A stretch of DNA of 64,000 nucleotides. Source: Scandinavium hiltneri (GTDB taxonomy: Bacteria; Pseudomonadota; Gammaproteobacteria; Enterobacterales; Enterobacteriaceae). Under the pieces are notes generated by a model. That model was not told the DNA's origin. It did no database searches and saw nothing but the letters and a program-made list of their open reading frames with translations. Shown here one piece after another: positions 1-8,761 of this stretch. Location: positions 62,001 to 126,000 of the forward strand of contig NZ_JALIGE010000067.1 in NCBI RefSeq assembly GCF_024764835.1, read 5' to 3'. The translations under genes were made by a program, and so were the position numbers. The first letter of the stretch is position 1, and the number at the start of each line of letters is the position of its first letter.

Positions 1-8
1 GGAAGAGA

Positions 9-38
9 AAAAACCCGGCGCATAAGCCCGGGTTTCTG
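9..38 (-). terminator. luxS terminator
   Basis: A GC-rich inverted repeat (AACCCGG ... CCGGGTT) lies just past the luxS stop codon and is flanked by an A/T run. Read on the minus strand it is a stem-loop followed by T residues, as expected of an intrinsic terminator. Confidence 0.75.
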
Positions 39-47
39 AAGAGAAAA

Positions 48-563
48 CTAGATATGCAGTTCCTGCAGCTTCTCTTTTGGCAGCGCCAGCTCATCATTGC
101 TGTTCACACGAACACCGCGGTCAATGATATGACGGGCGATTTCCTGCGCTTCTTCCAGCGAGTGCATGGTATACGTACCGCACTGATAGACGTTCAGCTC
201 TGGGATCTGGTTCTGCTCTTTCACCTTCAGCACGTCGGCCATCGCGGCTTTCCATGCTTCGGCTACGCGGGATTCGTCCGGCGTGCCAATCAGGCTCATG
301 TAGAAGCCGGTGCGGCAGCCCATTGGGGAAATGTCGATGATTTCCACGCCGTTGCCATTGAGGTGATCGCGCATGAAGCCCGCGAACAGGTGCTCAAGAG
401 TATGAATGCCGCGCTCTGGCATCACTTCTTTGTTCGGTACGCAGAAGCGCAGATCAAAGACGGTGATGTCATCGCCGTGTGGCGTGTGCATGGATTTTGC
501 GACGCGAACAGCTGGGGCTTCCATTCGGGTATGGTCGACAGTAAAGCTATCTAATAACGGCAT
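48..563 (-). CDS. luxS: S-ribosylhomocysteine lyase LuxS
   Basis: Cytosolic metalloenzyme of the activated methyl cycle. It cleaves S-ribosylhomocysteine to homocysteine and DPD, the precursor of autoinducer-2. The 171 residues equal the enterobacterial length. The HTLEH metal motif (His54, Glu57, His58), Cys83 in MGCRTGFY and the second metal cysteine in YQCGTY (about 128) are all present. The ATG at 563 is preceded by GGAG. The neighbour order luxS, micA, gshA is the conserved enteric arrangement. Confidence 0.98.
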   Translation of the reverse strand: MPLLDSFTVDHTRMEAPAVRVAKSMHTPHGDDITVFDLRFCVPNKEVMPERGIHTLEHLFAGFMRDHLNGNGVEIIDISPMGCRTGFYMSLIGTPDESRVAEAWKAAMADVLKVKEQNQIPELNVYQCGTYTMHSLEEAQEIARHIIDRGVRVNSNDELALPKEKLQELHI

Positions 564-651
564 TTTGTCTCCTCCGAACTCTTCTCATCCCTTGTGCCAT
601 CAGGGCTACGCGGAAAATATTACGAAGAGTATGTTTTTTTTTGAAATTAAC

Positions 652-680
652 TGAACTCTTTGTTCCCGGGCGAGTCTTAC
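652..680 (+). promoter_or_regulatory. Putative sigma-E promoter of micA
   Basis: TGAACTC at 652-658 and TCTTA at about 675-679 sit at -35/-10 distances from the first base of MicA. Established knowledge: micA in E. coli is transcribed by RNA polymerase with sigma-E. The assignment rests on position and partial consensus. Confidence 0.6.
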
Positions 681-685
681 TCTAT

Positions 686-759
686 GAAAGACGCGCATTT
701 GTTATCATCATCCCTGTATTCAGAGATGAAATTTTGGCCACATTTACTGTGGCCTTTTT
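686..759 (+). ncRNA. micA: Small RNA MicA
   Basis: The sequence from GAAAGACGCGCATTTG to the T-run matches the E. coli sRNA MicA recalled from memory, in the same luxS-gshA intergenic slot and orientation. MicA is an Hfq-dependent, sigma-E-induced antisense regulator of outer-membrane protein mRNAs, ompA above all. The 5' seed is intact. The 3' end is a GGCCACATTTACTGTGGCC hairpin followed by TTTTT, an Rho-independent terminator. The terminator loop differs slightly from E. coli as I recall it. Confidence 0.93.
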
Positions 760-767
760 CTTTTCTG

Positions 768-2324
768 TCAGGCGTGACGCGCGACCAGCTCGGAGAACGG
801 CTCTGTATCCGCCTCTTCAATCTGACGCTGACGTGCCAACGAGGCTTCACGCTCCGCTTCAAAATCCGTTTCGCTCAAAATCTCCAGCGGTTCTTCACGC
901 AGCATTTTACGATATTCATCTCCCAGCGCTTTGCCGGTGCCACCAATGCCACTCTCAAGCATAGAACGCAAAATACGTGCTGAGAACGTTAATTCCGGAT
1001 TATCAAAGCTTGCGACCAGCTCGTCACACACTTTCTGATACGCTTCGCCGCCTTCGATGCCGTCCAGCGTCTGCGCCACACGACGCAAATCAGCAAATAG
1101 GTCTTTGCCGACCTGAGCCAGCGGGAACTGTGCTGTTTCACAGCCAATGCCCAGCGTCAGACCCGGTTTACGACCTTCCAGAATCACACGATTCCAGTTA
1201 GTGCGGGTACACAACAGCTCATCGCTGCTCATTTCTGGCGCATCAGCCAGCACGCACCAGACCATGAACAGGTCGAGGAAGCGAACCTGCTGCTCGTCCA
1301 CACCGATTGGCGAGAACGGGTTGATGTCCAGCGAACGCACTTCGATATATTCAATACCGCCACGCAGCAGCGCATCCGATGGTGTTTCACCGCTGCGGGT
1401 GACGCGTTTCGGACGAATTGGCGCGTACAGTTCATTCTCAATCTGCAAAATGTTGCTGTTGATCTGCAGATAGTGGCCGTCTTTTGCCAGACCAATTTTG
1501 GCGTACTCTTCCGACGGCGTTTTGATCGCCCGCTTCAATCCTGCCACATACTCGTGGAGATCGTTAAACGTAATTCCGAGATTGCTTTGCGACTTATTGG
1601 TATAACCCAGGTCGCTCAAACGCAGAGACGTCGCGTACGGCAGGTAATACATGCCGCCCTCGGTTTTCTCAAACGGTAGCGTAGTCGGTTTGCCCTGCAA
1701 GAACGATGAGCAAACGGCCGGAGAGGCCCCGAACAGATACGGGATCACCCAACCAAAACGGTAATAGTTGCGGATCAGGCGGAAATAACCAGCAGAGATA
1801 GCCTCTTTGCCGTCTTCCGTGCTTTCTACGCCACACTTTGCCTGCCAGAATGCCATCGGCAGCGAGAAGTTGTAATGCACGCCGGAGATGGTTTGCATCA
1901 GCGCACCGTAACGGTTTTTCAGCCCTTCACGGTACAGCGTTTTCAAACGACCCACGTTAGAGGTGCCATACTGTGCCAGCTCGATATCCTGGCCTGGCGC
2001 GATATAGCACGGCATGCTCAGTGGCCACATGCGCTCGTCGCCGATATGGCGCGCGGTGTGGCGATGCACGTCACGCAGCAGCGTCAGCATGTGGTCAATG
2101 TCGCCATCTACCGGAGTGATAAACTCCAGCAATGCTTCGGCAAAGTCAGTTGTAATCCATTTATGGGTCAGTGCTGAACCCAGTTCTACCGGGTGACCCG
2201 TTGTTGCCAATGAGCCATCAGCATTAACGCGCAGCGTTTCGCGCTCAAGACCGCGTTGGATCCCCTGAACTGCCTGAGGATTTTTTTCCAGCCAGGTCAG
2301 CGCCTGTGATACGTCCGGGATCAA
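768..2324 (-). CDS. gshA: Glutamate-cysteine ligase GshA
   Basis: Catalyses ATP-dependent formation of gamma-glutamylcysteine, the first and rate-limiting step of glutathione synthesis, in the cytosol. The 518-residue product is collinear with E. coli GshA from MIPDVSQAL to the acidic C-terminus. The start codon is TTG at 2324-2322, behind a good GGGAGG ribosome site. E. coli gshA also uses TTG, so this is a conserved weak start rather than an annotation error. yqaA and yqaB lie upstream on the same strand. Confidence 0.97.
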   Translation of the reverse strand: MIPDVSQALTWLEKNPQAVQGIQRGLERETLRVNADGSLATTGHPVELGSALTHKWITTDFAEALLEFITPVDGDIDHMLTLLRDVHRHTARHIGDERMWPLSMPCYIAPGQDIELAQYGTSNVGRLKTLYREGLKNRYGALMQTISGVHYNFSLPMAFWQAKCGVESTEDGKEAISAGYFRLIRNYYRFGWVIPYLFGASPAVCSSFLQGKPTTLPFEKTEGGMYYLPYATSLRLSDLGYTNKSQSNLGITFNDLHEYVAGLKRAIKTPSEEYAKIGLAKDGHYLQINSNILQIENELYAPIRPKRVTRSGETPSDALLRGGIEYIEVRSLDINPFSPIGVDEQQVRFLDLFMVWCVLADAPEMSSDELLCTRTNWNRVILEGRKPGLTLGIGCETAQFPLAQVGKDLFADLRRVAQTLDGIEGGEAYQKVCDELVASFDNPELTFSARILRSMLESGIGGTGKALGDEYRKMLREEPLEILSETDFEAEREASLARQRQIEEADTEPFSELVARHA

Positions 2325-2402
2325 ATTGACCTCCCGCCTGTCGAAATCATTTTATTAAGCATAATTGTAATGGTTGACGATTAAAGGTCACAATCAATCC
2401 AA

Positions 2403-2831
2403 TTAGTGCCACCACGTCATACCCTGAAGCGTCGCTGCGGCGATAGCCACATAGCGCAACGCCTTGCCAAGGCATAAGAAAAAAAGTACCGGTCCCCAGG
2501 AAAGACGCATCCATCCTGCCAGGACACACAATAAATCGCCGATAACCGGCATCCAGCTAAGTAATAGTGTGGCCGCGCCATAACGTCTTAGCCAGCCCAT
2601 CGCTTTCTCCCGCCAACGCGAATTATCACGCTGCGGAAATAAACGCCCAAGAATAACGTTAGTTACCCCTCCAAGGCTATTACCCATTGTTGCTATTAAC
2701 ACGAGTAACCACGGATGGCTGACGCCCGCTATCAGCATGCCTATCAGGACAACTTCTGAATTTCCGGGTAACAGCGTGGCGCTCAGAAAACTACTGGCAA
2801 AAAGCGATAACAGCGGGAGCGCGTCACTCAC
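2403..2831 (-). CDS. yqaA: DedA/SNARE-associated-family inner membrane protein YqaA
   Basis: 142-residue membrane protein with several hydrophobic segments (about 5-25, 35-60, 85-105, 115-140) and the enteric YqaA sequence beginning MSDALPLLSLF. The family is related to DedA/VTT proteins, some of which act in lipid scrambling or membrane homeostasis; the function of YqaA itself is not established. Its start overlaps the yqaB stop by four bases, indicating translational coupling. Confidence 0.9.
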   Translation of the reverse strand: MSDALPLLSLFASSFLSATLLPGNSEVVLIGMLIAGVSHPWLLVLIATMGNSLGGVTNVILGRLFPQRDNSRWREKAMGWLRRYGAATLLLSWMPVIGDLLCVLAGWMRLSWGPVLFFLCLGKALRYVAIAAATLQGMTWWH

Positions 2832-3394
2832 AGCAAACGCACGTCCACAACATCCATACCCGCACTTTTCGCCGCCTGAATACCAAAATCGGCATCCTCA
2901 AACACCACGCATTGCTGCGCAGGGACGTCCATCAGCTCTGCACACAGCAAAAACGTATCCGGCGCTGGCTTATGTTGAGCAACATGATCGGCAGCAACCA
3001 CCGCGGTGAAGTACTGACGCAGGCCCAAATGAGTGAGCAACGCTTCCGCCATTGCACTTTCACTGCCGGTGCCAACCGCCATCGGGCGGCGGCCGTGCCA
3101 CTCTTTAACGACGTCAATGAGCGGCAACGGGCGCACGGTATCCAACAGAATCGCTTTCACCGCGTCCGTTTTCTCACGTGCCAGCTGATGGGGATCGAGA
3201 GTGGCCTGATTCAGCTCAATGACCGCCTGAGCAATGCGCCAGGTCGGTGAACCGTTTAAGGCAGCCATGGCGTGTTCATCAAAGCGCATTCCGTATCGCC
3301 CGAGAACGTCTCGCCACGCTATAAGATGAGTGGGTTCGGTATCAAGGATGGTGCCATCCATGTCGAAAATCAGCCCTGCATAGCGCTCGTACAT
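2828..3394 (-). CDS. yqaB: HAD-family sugar phosphatase YqaB (fructose-1-phosphate phosphatase type)
   Basis: Cytosolic haloacid-dehalogenase phosphatase; the E. coli protein dephosphorylates fructose-1-phosphate and related sugar phosphates. The nucleophile motif FDMDGTILDTEP lies near residues 10-21, GTGSES is motif II, the lysine of HKPAPDTF is motif III and FEDADFGIQAA is motif IV. An in-frame ORF continues upstream, but ATG 3394 gives the 188-residue MYERYAG start known from E. coli. Confidence 0.94.
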   Translation of the reverse strand: MYERYAGLIFDMDGTILDTEPTHLIAWRDVLGRYGMRFDEHAMAALNGSPTWRIAQAVIELNQATLDPHQLAREKTDAVKAILLDTVRPLPLIDVVKEWHGRRPMAVGTGSESAMAEALLTHLGLRQYFTAVVAADHVAQHKPAPDTFLLCAELMDVPAQQCVVFEDADFGIQAAKSAGMDVVDVRLL

Positions 3395-3474
3395 CATGTT
3401 CTCACTCACCGGATATCGAAACGTTACTTTAACGTAAAACGTCACTGTTTGTCGCTGCCCGCTGAAGACAACAA

Positions 3475-3492
3475 AGGCACCTGACGGTGCCT
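3475..3492. terminator. Bidirectional terminator between the BON lipoprotein gene and yqaB
   Basis: GGCACCTGACGGTGCC forms a perfect short stem with A residues on one side and TTTT on the other. It closes the BON gene on the minus strand. Confidence 0.75.
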
Positions 3493-3512
3493 TTTATCCG
3501 TATTTTCAGACG

Positions 3513-3827
3513 TTACTTGACCTGCATATCGTTCTCAACAAGGCGAACGCCGGTCACGTTGCGGGTTATCTCCACCGCACGGTTGGCAACCTTCTGCGAT
3601 GAGACGAATCCACTCAGCTGAACGCGTCCTTTGAAGGTCACTACGCTGATTTCTGAGGATTTAACGTCTTTATCGTTGAACAGTGCGGATTTCACTTTGG
3701 TGGTCACCACGGTATCATCGATATAGCCGCCAGTGCTTTCCTTCGTGGAAGAACCTGCACACCCGGCCAGGGACACGCTAACGATAAGAGCTGCACAACA
3801 TGCAGAGACAGCTTTGAACCATTTCAT
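3513..3827 (-). CDS. BON-domain lipoprotein (OsmY-like)
   Basis: 104-residue predicted lipoprotein. The signal sequence ends in the lipobox LAGC (Cys22), and residue +2 is Ala, compatible with outer-membrane sorting. Residues about 34-104 form one BON domain (VKSALFNDKDVKSSEISV, then GRVQLSGFV, then RNVTGVRLVENDM). BON domains are associated with phospholipid binding and envelope stress proteins such as OsmY and DolP. It stands alone between yqaB and the tRNA genes with its own terminator. Role not established. Confidence 0.85.
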   Translation of the reverse strand: MKWFKAVSACCAALIVSVSLAGCAGSSTKESTGGYIDDTVVTTKVKSALFNDKDVKSSEISVVTFKGRVQLSGFVSSQKVANRAVEITRNVTGVRLVENDMQVK

Positions 3828-4019
3828 GGATTTCTCTCCTTGCTACCTTAAAACAGATTAATCACAGATATAAATTAGCCTGGAAGAGGAAAGATGCCAA
3901 TAGTAAACAAACGGTTAAAGAATTGTCTGGAAAGTTCATGACAAAGTGATATGCGAGAGAACAAAGAGAATGTGTAACAGATGTGAGTGTTTAATGCTGG
4001 GGGAGGGATTCAAAAAGAA

Positions 4020-4096
4020 TGGTGCATCCGGGAGGATTCGAACCTCCGACCGCTCGGTTCGTAGCCGAGTACTCTATCCAGCTGAGCTACGGATGC
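4020..4096 (-). tRNA. tRNA-Arg(ACG)
   Basis: 77 bases including encoded CCA. The gene reads GCATCCGTAGCTCAGCTGG at its 5' end, has anticodon ACG and a standard TTCGAATCC T-loop. It is the promoter-distal copy of a minus-strand tRNA cluster and is identical to the copies at 4159 and 4430. Confidence 0.98.
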
Positions 4097-4158
4097 ATCG
4101 GAATTACTAAGGTGCTGCTGACTCAATGTCACTCATCATGCCGCAACACTGATGAAGA

Positions 4159-4235
4159 TGGTGCATCCGGGAGGATTCGAACCTCCGACCGCTCGGTTCG
4201 TAGCCGAGTACTCTATCCAGCTGAGCTACGGATGC
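4159..4235 (-). tRNA. tRNA-Arg(ACG), second copy
   Basis: Identical to the copy at 4020-4096. Together with its flanking spacer it forms a 139-bp unit repeated head to tail, indicating recent tandem duplication. Confidence 0.98.
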
Positions 4236-4297
4236 ATCGGAATTACTAAGGTGCTGCTGACTCAATGTCACTCATCATGCCGCAACACTGATGAAGA

Positions 4298-4312
4298 TGG
4301 TGCATTCGGCAG
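4298..4312 (-). pseudogene. Truncated tRNA-Arg 3' end
   Basis: The tandem 139-bp unit begins a third time (TGGTGCATTCGG), but only about 13 bases of the tRNA 3' end are recognisable before unrelated sequence. Best read as a tRNA-Arg copy destroyed by deletion or unequal exchange. Confidence 0.6.
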
Positions 4313-4429
4313 AATAACTCGCCGAAGGCTCGCCCTACTGGGCCGTTGCTAAAACAACGTTATTTTCCCTGTACCACTGAGAATGAGAGTTTCTCTGGCA
4401 CACCGTCATCGCTGACGGTCAGGAAAATA

Positions 4430-4506
4430 TGGTGCATCCGGGAGGATTCGAACCTCCGACCGCTCGGTTCGTAGCCGAGTACTCTATCCAGCTGAGCTAC
4501 GGATGC
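4430..4506 (-). tRNA. tRNA-Arg(ACG), third intact copy
   Basis: 77 bases with CCA, identical in body to the other two tRNA-Arg genes but preceded by a different spacer. It lies three bases from the tRNA-Ser gene, as in the E. coli serV-argVYZQ operon. Confidence 0.98.
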
Positions 4507-4509
4507 AAA

Positions 4510-4602
4510 TGGCGGTGAGGCGGGGATTCGAACCCCGGATGCAGCTTTTGACCGCATACTCCCTTAGCAGGGGAGCGCCTTCAGCCTCTCGGCCACCTCA
4601 CC
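4510..4602 (-). tRNA. serV: tRNA-Ser(GCT)
   Basis: 93 bases with encoded CCA, a long variable arm typical of serine tRNAs, and anticodon GCT. It is the first gene of the tRNA operon, as serV is in E. coli. Confidence 0.97.
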
Positions 4603-4663
4603 ATACGCCTCTTGCGAGTGCTTCGAATTACTCGTTAGAGCTCATCGTCGCTGCGTGGCGCAC

Positions 4664-4691
4664 ATATTACTTTCTGGGACTTATAAGTCAA
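4664..4691 (-). promoter_or_regulatory. Promoter of the tRNA operon
   Basis: On the minus strand TTGACT and TAATAT are separated by 16 bases and followed by a GC-rich discriminator (GTGCGCCACGC). That is typical of strong, stringently controlled stable-RNA promoters. The rest of 4603-4927 shows no coding potential apart from the csrA terminator hairpin. Confidence 0.75.
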
Positions 4692-4896
4692 ACAATTTTT
4701 CCAGACCTTTTATCGATTGCACACTTCCCGTTCAATTAGCCTGCAAAAACGGCAAAAAGAGCGATTAATCAACACAAAGAGACAGCGATAAGCCGATGAA
4801 CGTCAGACAGACAACGAGGTCGTTGAGCAAATAATCTGTGATGGATTCAGGTCTAAAACGAGAAACGAAGCGGAAAAACGGAGAAAGCGAGAGGTT

Positions 4897-4920
4897 GCGT
4901 CTCACCGGGCAGTGAGACGC
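4897..4920 (-). terminator. Hairpin downstream of csrA
   Basis: GCGTCTCAC and GTGAGACGC are perfect inverted repeats directly after the csrA stop. The following minus-strand sequence is pyrimidine-rich rather than a pure T-run, so termination efficiency is uncertain. Confidence 0.65.
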
Positions 4921-4927
4921 GGAAATA

Positions 4928-5113
4928 TTAGTAACTGGACTGCTGGGATTTTTCAGCCTGGATACGCTGGTAGATCTCTTCACGATGGACAGAGACTTCT
5001 TTAGGGGCGTTTACGCCGATGCGTACCTGGTTGCCCTTTACCCCTAAAACTGTCACGGTGACCTCATCTCCAATCATGAGGGTTTCACCAACTCGACGAG
5101 TCAGAATCAGCAT
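4928..5113 (-). CDS. csrA: Carbon storage regulator CsrA
   Basis: 61-residue RNA-binding homodimer that binds GGA motifs in mRNA leaders and controls glycogen, motility and biofilm genes. The sequence starts [18 protein letters not shown] and carries the conserved [10 protein letters not shown] segment near residue 45. It sits between alaS and the serV-arg tRNA operon, as in E. coli. Confidence 0.99.
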
Positions 5114-5352
5114 TCTTTGCTCCTTGAAAGATTAAAAGAGTCGGGTCTCTTGTATCCCGGCATTATCCATCACATAACGCCAAAAAGTAAGCGATGACAA
5201 ACACGTAAACGTGTAAGCAGTCACGGCATTACATTCTGTTAAACGTAAGTTTAGCCGATTTACACAATTTCAACCTGACTTTATCGTTGTCAGTCTTGCT
5301 ATTGCAAGGCGCTAAAACCGCATGGTTAAAGCGCCCGCCGCGTTTATTGTTA

Positions 5353-7980
5353 TTACAGTTTTGCGCTGACCCAGTCTTTTACGCTGGCCAGTGCGGCCGG
5401 GAGAGCCGCTGCATCCGTACCACCGGCTTGCGCCATATCAGGACGACCGCCCCCTTTACCGCCCACCTGCTGAGCGACCATACCAATCAGTTCCCCTGCC
5501 TTCACACGGTCAGTCACATCCTTAGAGACTCCCGCAATCAGAGAAACCTTATCGTCTGCGACCGTAGCCAATACCACAATCGTAGAACCCAGCTGGTTCT
5601 TCAGATCGTCGACCATAGTACGCAGCATCTTCGGTTCAACGCCAGTAAGTTCACTCACCAGCAGTTTCACGCCATTGATTTCTTCAGCTTTGCTGGAGAG
5701 GTTTGCACTCTCCTGCGCGGCAGCCTGCTCTTTCAGCTGCTGCAGCTCTTTTTCCAGCTGACGGGTGCGTTCAAGGACAGAACGCACCTTTTCAGTCAGG
5801 TTATGGCTGTCGCCTTTAACCAAATGCGCCACATCGTTCAGCACATCACTCTGCGAATGCAGAGTGGCAATCGCACCTTCGCCGGTCACCGCTTCGATAC
5901 GACGTACGCCTGCCGCAGTACCGGATTCAGAGGTGATGCGGAACAGGCCGATATCGCCGGTACGTTTCGCATGTGTACCGCCGCACAGCTCGGTCGAGAA
6001 ATCACCCATGCTGAGGACGCGCACGCGCTCATCATATTTCTCGCCGAACAGCGCCATTGCGCCTTTCGCTTTCGCTTCTTCCAGTTCCATGACGTGGGTT
6101 TCGATAGGCAGGTTGCGACGGATCTGGGCATTGACCAGGTCCTCAACCGCGCGGATCTCTTCCGGCTTCATGGCTTCAGAATGTGAGAAGTCAAAGCGCA
6201 GCGCTTTGTCATTCACCAGAGAACCTTTCTGCGCAACGTGGGTACCGAGCACCTGGCGAAGCGCCGCGTGCATCAGGTGCGTCGCGGAGTGGTTCAGCAG
6301 AATACGCGCCCGGCGAGCTTCATCCACGTCAGCCTGTACCGCGTCGCCCACTTTCAGGGAGCCGCTGTTGAGCGTGCCGAGATGACCAATTGCCTGGCCG
6401 TATTTCTGCGTGTCGCTGACGCTGAAGGCACAGCCTGCGCCTTTCAGTTCACCTTTATCACCGACCTGGCCGCCAGATTCTGCATAGAATGGCGTCTGGT
6501 CCAGAACAACAACCGCATTCTGGCCTGCCGCGATACTGTCTACGGCTTTACCTTCTACAAACAGCGCGGTGACTTTCGCGTTCAGTTCCAGATGGTCGTA
6601 GCCTTTAAATTCGGAAGCGCTGTCAACGCGGATCACCGCGTTGTAGTCTGCGCCAAAACCGCTGGATTCACGCGCACGACGGCGCTGCTCTTCCATTGCG
6701 GCGTCAAAGCCTGCTTCATCAACTTTGAGGTTGCGCTCACGGCAAACGTCCGCCGTTAGATCAACCGGGAAGCCGTAGGTGTCATACAAACGGAAAGCGG
6801 TTTCACCATCCAGCGTATCGCCTTTCAGCTTCGACAATTCCTCATCCAGCAGAGCCAGACCACGCTCAAGTGTACGGGCAAACTGCTCTTCTTCGGTTTT
6901 CAGCACCTGCTCAACCTGAGCCTGCTGACGCTTCAGCTCTTCGCCTGCAGAACCCATCACGCCGACCAACGGGCCAACCAGTTTCCAGAAGAAGCTCTCT
7001 TTTGCGCCAAGCATGTTGCCGTGACGAACCGCGCGACGGATGATACGACGCAGCACGTAGCCACGGTTTTCATTCGACGGGATAACACCATCGGCAATCA
7101 GGAACGCACATGAACGAATGTGGTCCGCGATCACCCGCAGAGATTTATTGCTGAGATCGGTCGCACCGGTCTCTTTCGCCACGGACTGAATCAGGGCGCG
7201 GAACAGGTCGATGTCATAGTTGGAGTTCACGTGCTGCAGCACAGCCGCGATACGCTCCAGACCCATACCGGTATCAACAGACGGCTTCGGCAGTGGTTCC
7301 ATCGTGCCATCGGCCTGACGGTTGAACTGCATGAAGACGATGTTCCAGATCTCAATGTAACGGTCGCCGTCTTCTTCCGGGCTTCCCGGAGGGCCGCCCC
7401 AAATGTGATCGCCGTGATCGAAGAAGATTTCGGTACACGGACCGCACGGACCGGTGTCACCCATCTGCCAGAAGTTATCCGAGGCATACGGCGCGCCTTT
7501 GTTGTCGCCGATACGGATAATACGCTCACGCGGAACGCCCACTTCGTTAGCCCAGATTTCGAATGCTTCGTCATCGGTTTCATACACGGTGACCCACAGA
7601 CGCTCTTTTGGCAGCGCAAACCAGTTCTCACCGGTCAGCAACTCCCAGGCGTACTGGATAGCATCATGTTTGAAGTAGTCGCCGAAGCTGAAGTTGCCCA
7701 GCATTTCGAAGAAAGTATGGTGACGCGCGGTGTAACCGACGTTTTCCAGATCGTTGTGCTTACCACCCGCGCGTACACAGCGCTGCGAAGTGGTCGCGCG
7801 GGAATAATTACGCTTGTCGAGACCAAGGAACACGTCCTTGAACTGGTTCATCCCGGCGTTGGTAAACAGCAGAGTCGGGTCGTTGTTTGGCACCAGGGAG
7901 CTGCTGGCAACTACCTGATGTCCCTTGCTATGGAAAAAGTCGAGAAACGCCTGACGGATCTCAGCGGTGCTCTTGCTCAT
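5353..7980 (-). CDS. alaS: Alanyl-tRNA synthetase AlaS
   Basis: 875-residue class II synthetase that charges tRNA-Ala and edits mischarged Ser/Gly. The N-terminal catalytic core has FTNAGMNQFK and RCVRAGGKHNDLE (motif region about 40-80). The editing-domain zinc site is visible as HSATHLMH (about 563-570) and CGGTHAKRTG (about 665). The C-terminal coiled coil and C-Ala domain end in the glycine-rich VGGKGGGRPDMAQAGG. Essential housekeeping gene in its conserved slot between recX and csrA. Confidence 0.98.
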   Translation of the reverse strand: MSKSTAEIRQAFLDFFHSKGHQVVASSSLVPNNDPTLLFTNAGMNQFKDVFLGLDKRNYSRATTSQRCVRAGGKHNDLENVGYTARHHTFFEMLGNFSFGDYFKHDAIQYAWELLTGENWFALPKERLWVTVYETDDEAFEIWANEVGVPRERIIRIGDNKGAPYASDNFWQMGDTGPCGPCTEIFFDHGDHIWGGPPGSPEEDGDRYIEIWNIVFMQFNRQADGTMEPLPKPSVDTGMGLERIAAVLQHVNSNYDIDLFRALIQSVAKETGATDLSNKSLRVIADHIRSCAFLIADGVIPSNENRGYVLRRIIRRAVRHGNMLGAKESFFWKLVGPLVGVMGSAGEELKRQQAQVEQVLKTEEEQFARTLERGLALLDEELSKLKGDTLDGETAFRLYDTYGFPVDLTADVCRERNLKVDEAGFDAAMEEQRRRARESSGFGADYNAVIRVDSASEFKGYDHLELNAKVTALFVEGKAVDSIAAGQNAVVVLDQTPFYAESGGQVGDKGELKGAGCAFSVSDTQKYGQAIGHLGTLNSGSLKVGDAVQADVDEARRARILLNHSATHLMHAALRQVLGTHVAQKGSLVNDKALRFDFSHSEAMKPEEIRAVEDLVNAQIRRNLPIETHVMELEEAKAKGAMALFGEKYDERVRVLSMGDFSTELCGGTHAKRTGDIGLFRITSESGTAAGVRRIEAVTGEGAIATLHSQSDVLNDVAHLVKGDSHNLTEKVRSVLERTRQLEKELQQLKEQAAAQESANLSSKAEEINGVKLLVSELTGVEPKMLRTMVDDLKNQLGSTIVVLATVADDKVSLIAGVSKDVTDRVKAGELIGMVAQQVGGKGGGRPDMAQAGGTDAAALPAALASVKDWVSAKL

Positions 7981-8111
7981 AATTATCCTGGAATCACGCT
8001 AACGGATTGTTGCAGGCCGCAGCTGAACAGTTTTTACACAGTCAGGCGACCTGGCGGAAAAAGTGGGAATAAGATAAGTTTTCTTGGGAGGGAAGTAAAA
8101 TACCGAGTGAC

Positions 8112-8612
8112 TCAGTCGGCAACATTTCGCCAAATTTGCTGGATATCTTCCATAAGATAACCCCGGTTAAGGAGGAATCGCTGCACCTTCACTTTTTCTG
8201 CAAATACAGTGGGAAGCGGTTCACCGTATTTTCGCTGCGCCTGCTCCCGGGCGAGTTCCATCCAGTCAATTTCACACTCGTACATGGCCTGATCGATATC
8301 CGTTCGGCCAATGCCTTTTTGGTTCAATTCCTGGCGAATGCGCGCCGGACCATACCCCTTGCGACCACGGCTGGCGATGAACTGACGCGTGAACCGTACA
8401 TCATCCAAATAGTTGCTTTCTATACACCAGGCAACGACCTTGTCCACCTCTTCCGGCGGCGCGTCTATGGGTTCCGGCCCCTTTTTGGTCAGCACCGGCG
8501 CCACCAGTTTTCGACGCAACTCTTTTTCACTGTGATCACGCATCGCCAGGATGCGAATCGCCCTGTCCAGCAGACGCGCATAAGCGGAACGACGCGGTGA
8601 GCTTTCAGTCAT
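8112..8612 (-). CDS. recX: RecA regulatory protein RecX
   Basis: 166-residue cytosolic inhibitor that binds along the RecA filament groove and blocks filament extension and recombinase activity. The typical features are MRDHSEKELRRKL near the start and GYGPARIRQELNQKGI in the middle. It lies downstream of recA and, by family precedent, is expressed by read-through of the recA terminator, hence SOS-linked. Confidence 0.95.
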   Translation of the reverse strand: MTESSPRRSAYARLLDRAIRILAMRDHSEKELRRKLVAPVLTKKGPEPIDAPPEEVDKVVAWCIESNYLDDVRFTRQFIASRGRKGYGPARIRQELNQKGIGRTDIDQAMYECEIDWMELAREQAQRKYGEPLPTVFAEKVKVQRFLLNRGYLMEDIQQIWRNVAD

Positions 8613-8657
8613 ATCTGGCCCTTAATAAATGCAAAATTTGAGCGGGATGAAAAAGCA

Positions 8658-8682
8658 AAAGGGCCGCATCAGCAGCCCTTTA
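8658..8682 (-). terminator. recA terminator (leaky, between recA and recX)
   Basis: On the minus strand AAGGGCTGCTGATGCGGCCCTT forms a stem followed by TTGCTTTTT. It lies in the recA-recX gap, where E. coli also has a terminator allowing partial read-through. Confidence 0.8.
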
Positions 8683-8695
8683 TCATTTCAACAGT

Positions 8696-8756
8696 GATAC
8701 CCGTCATACTTCAAGTTGTGGATGCCGTGGCGTGCCTGCAACTCGCATTATTTAGG
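8696..8756. repeat. Possible dispersed intergenic repeat
   Basis: GATACCCGTCATACTTCAAG followed by an imperfect inverted repeat (AAGTTG ... CAACTC) resembles a short intergenic repeat common in enterics. No second copy was found in this window, so the call rests on resemblance only. Confidence 0.35.
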
Positions 8757-8761
8757 ATAAA

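Noticed and set aside
54..554. Long plus-strand ORF across luxS
   Set aside because: It is the antisense shadow of luxS, has no RBS and no recognisable domain.
5287..6186. 299-codon plus-strand ORF opposite alaS
   Set aside because: Antisense to the conserved alaS coding region; the low-complexity His/Arg/Phe composition is typical of shadows of GC-rich genes.
7120..8160. 346-codon plus-strand ORF opposite alaS/recX
   Set aside because: Shadow of alaS running through the alaS-recX gap; no RBS or family match.
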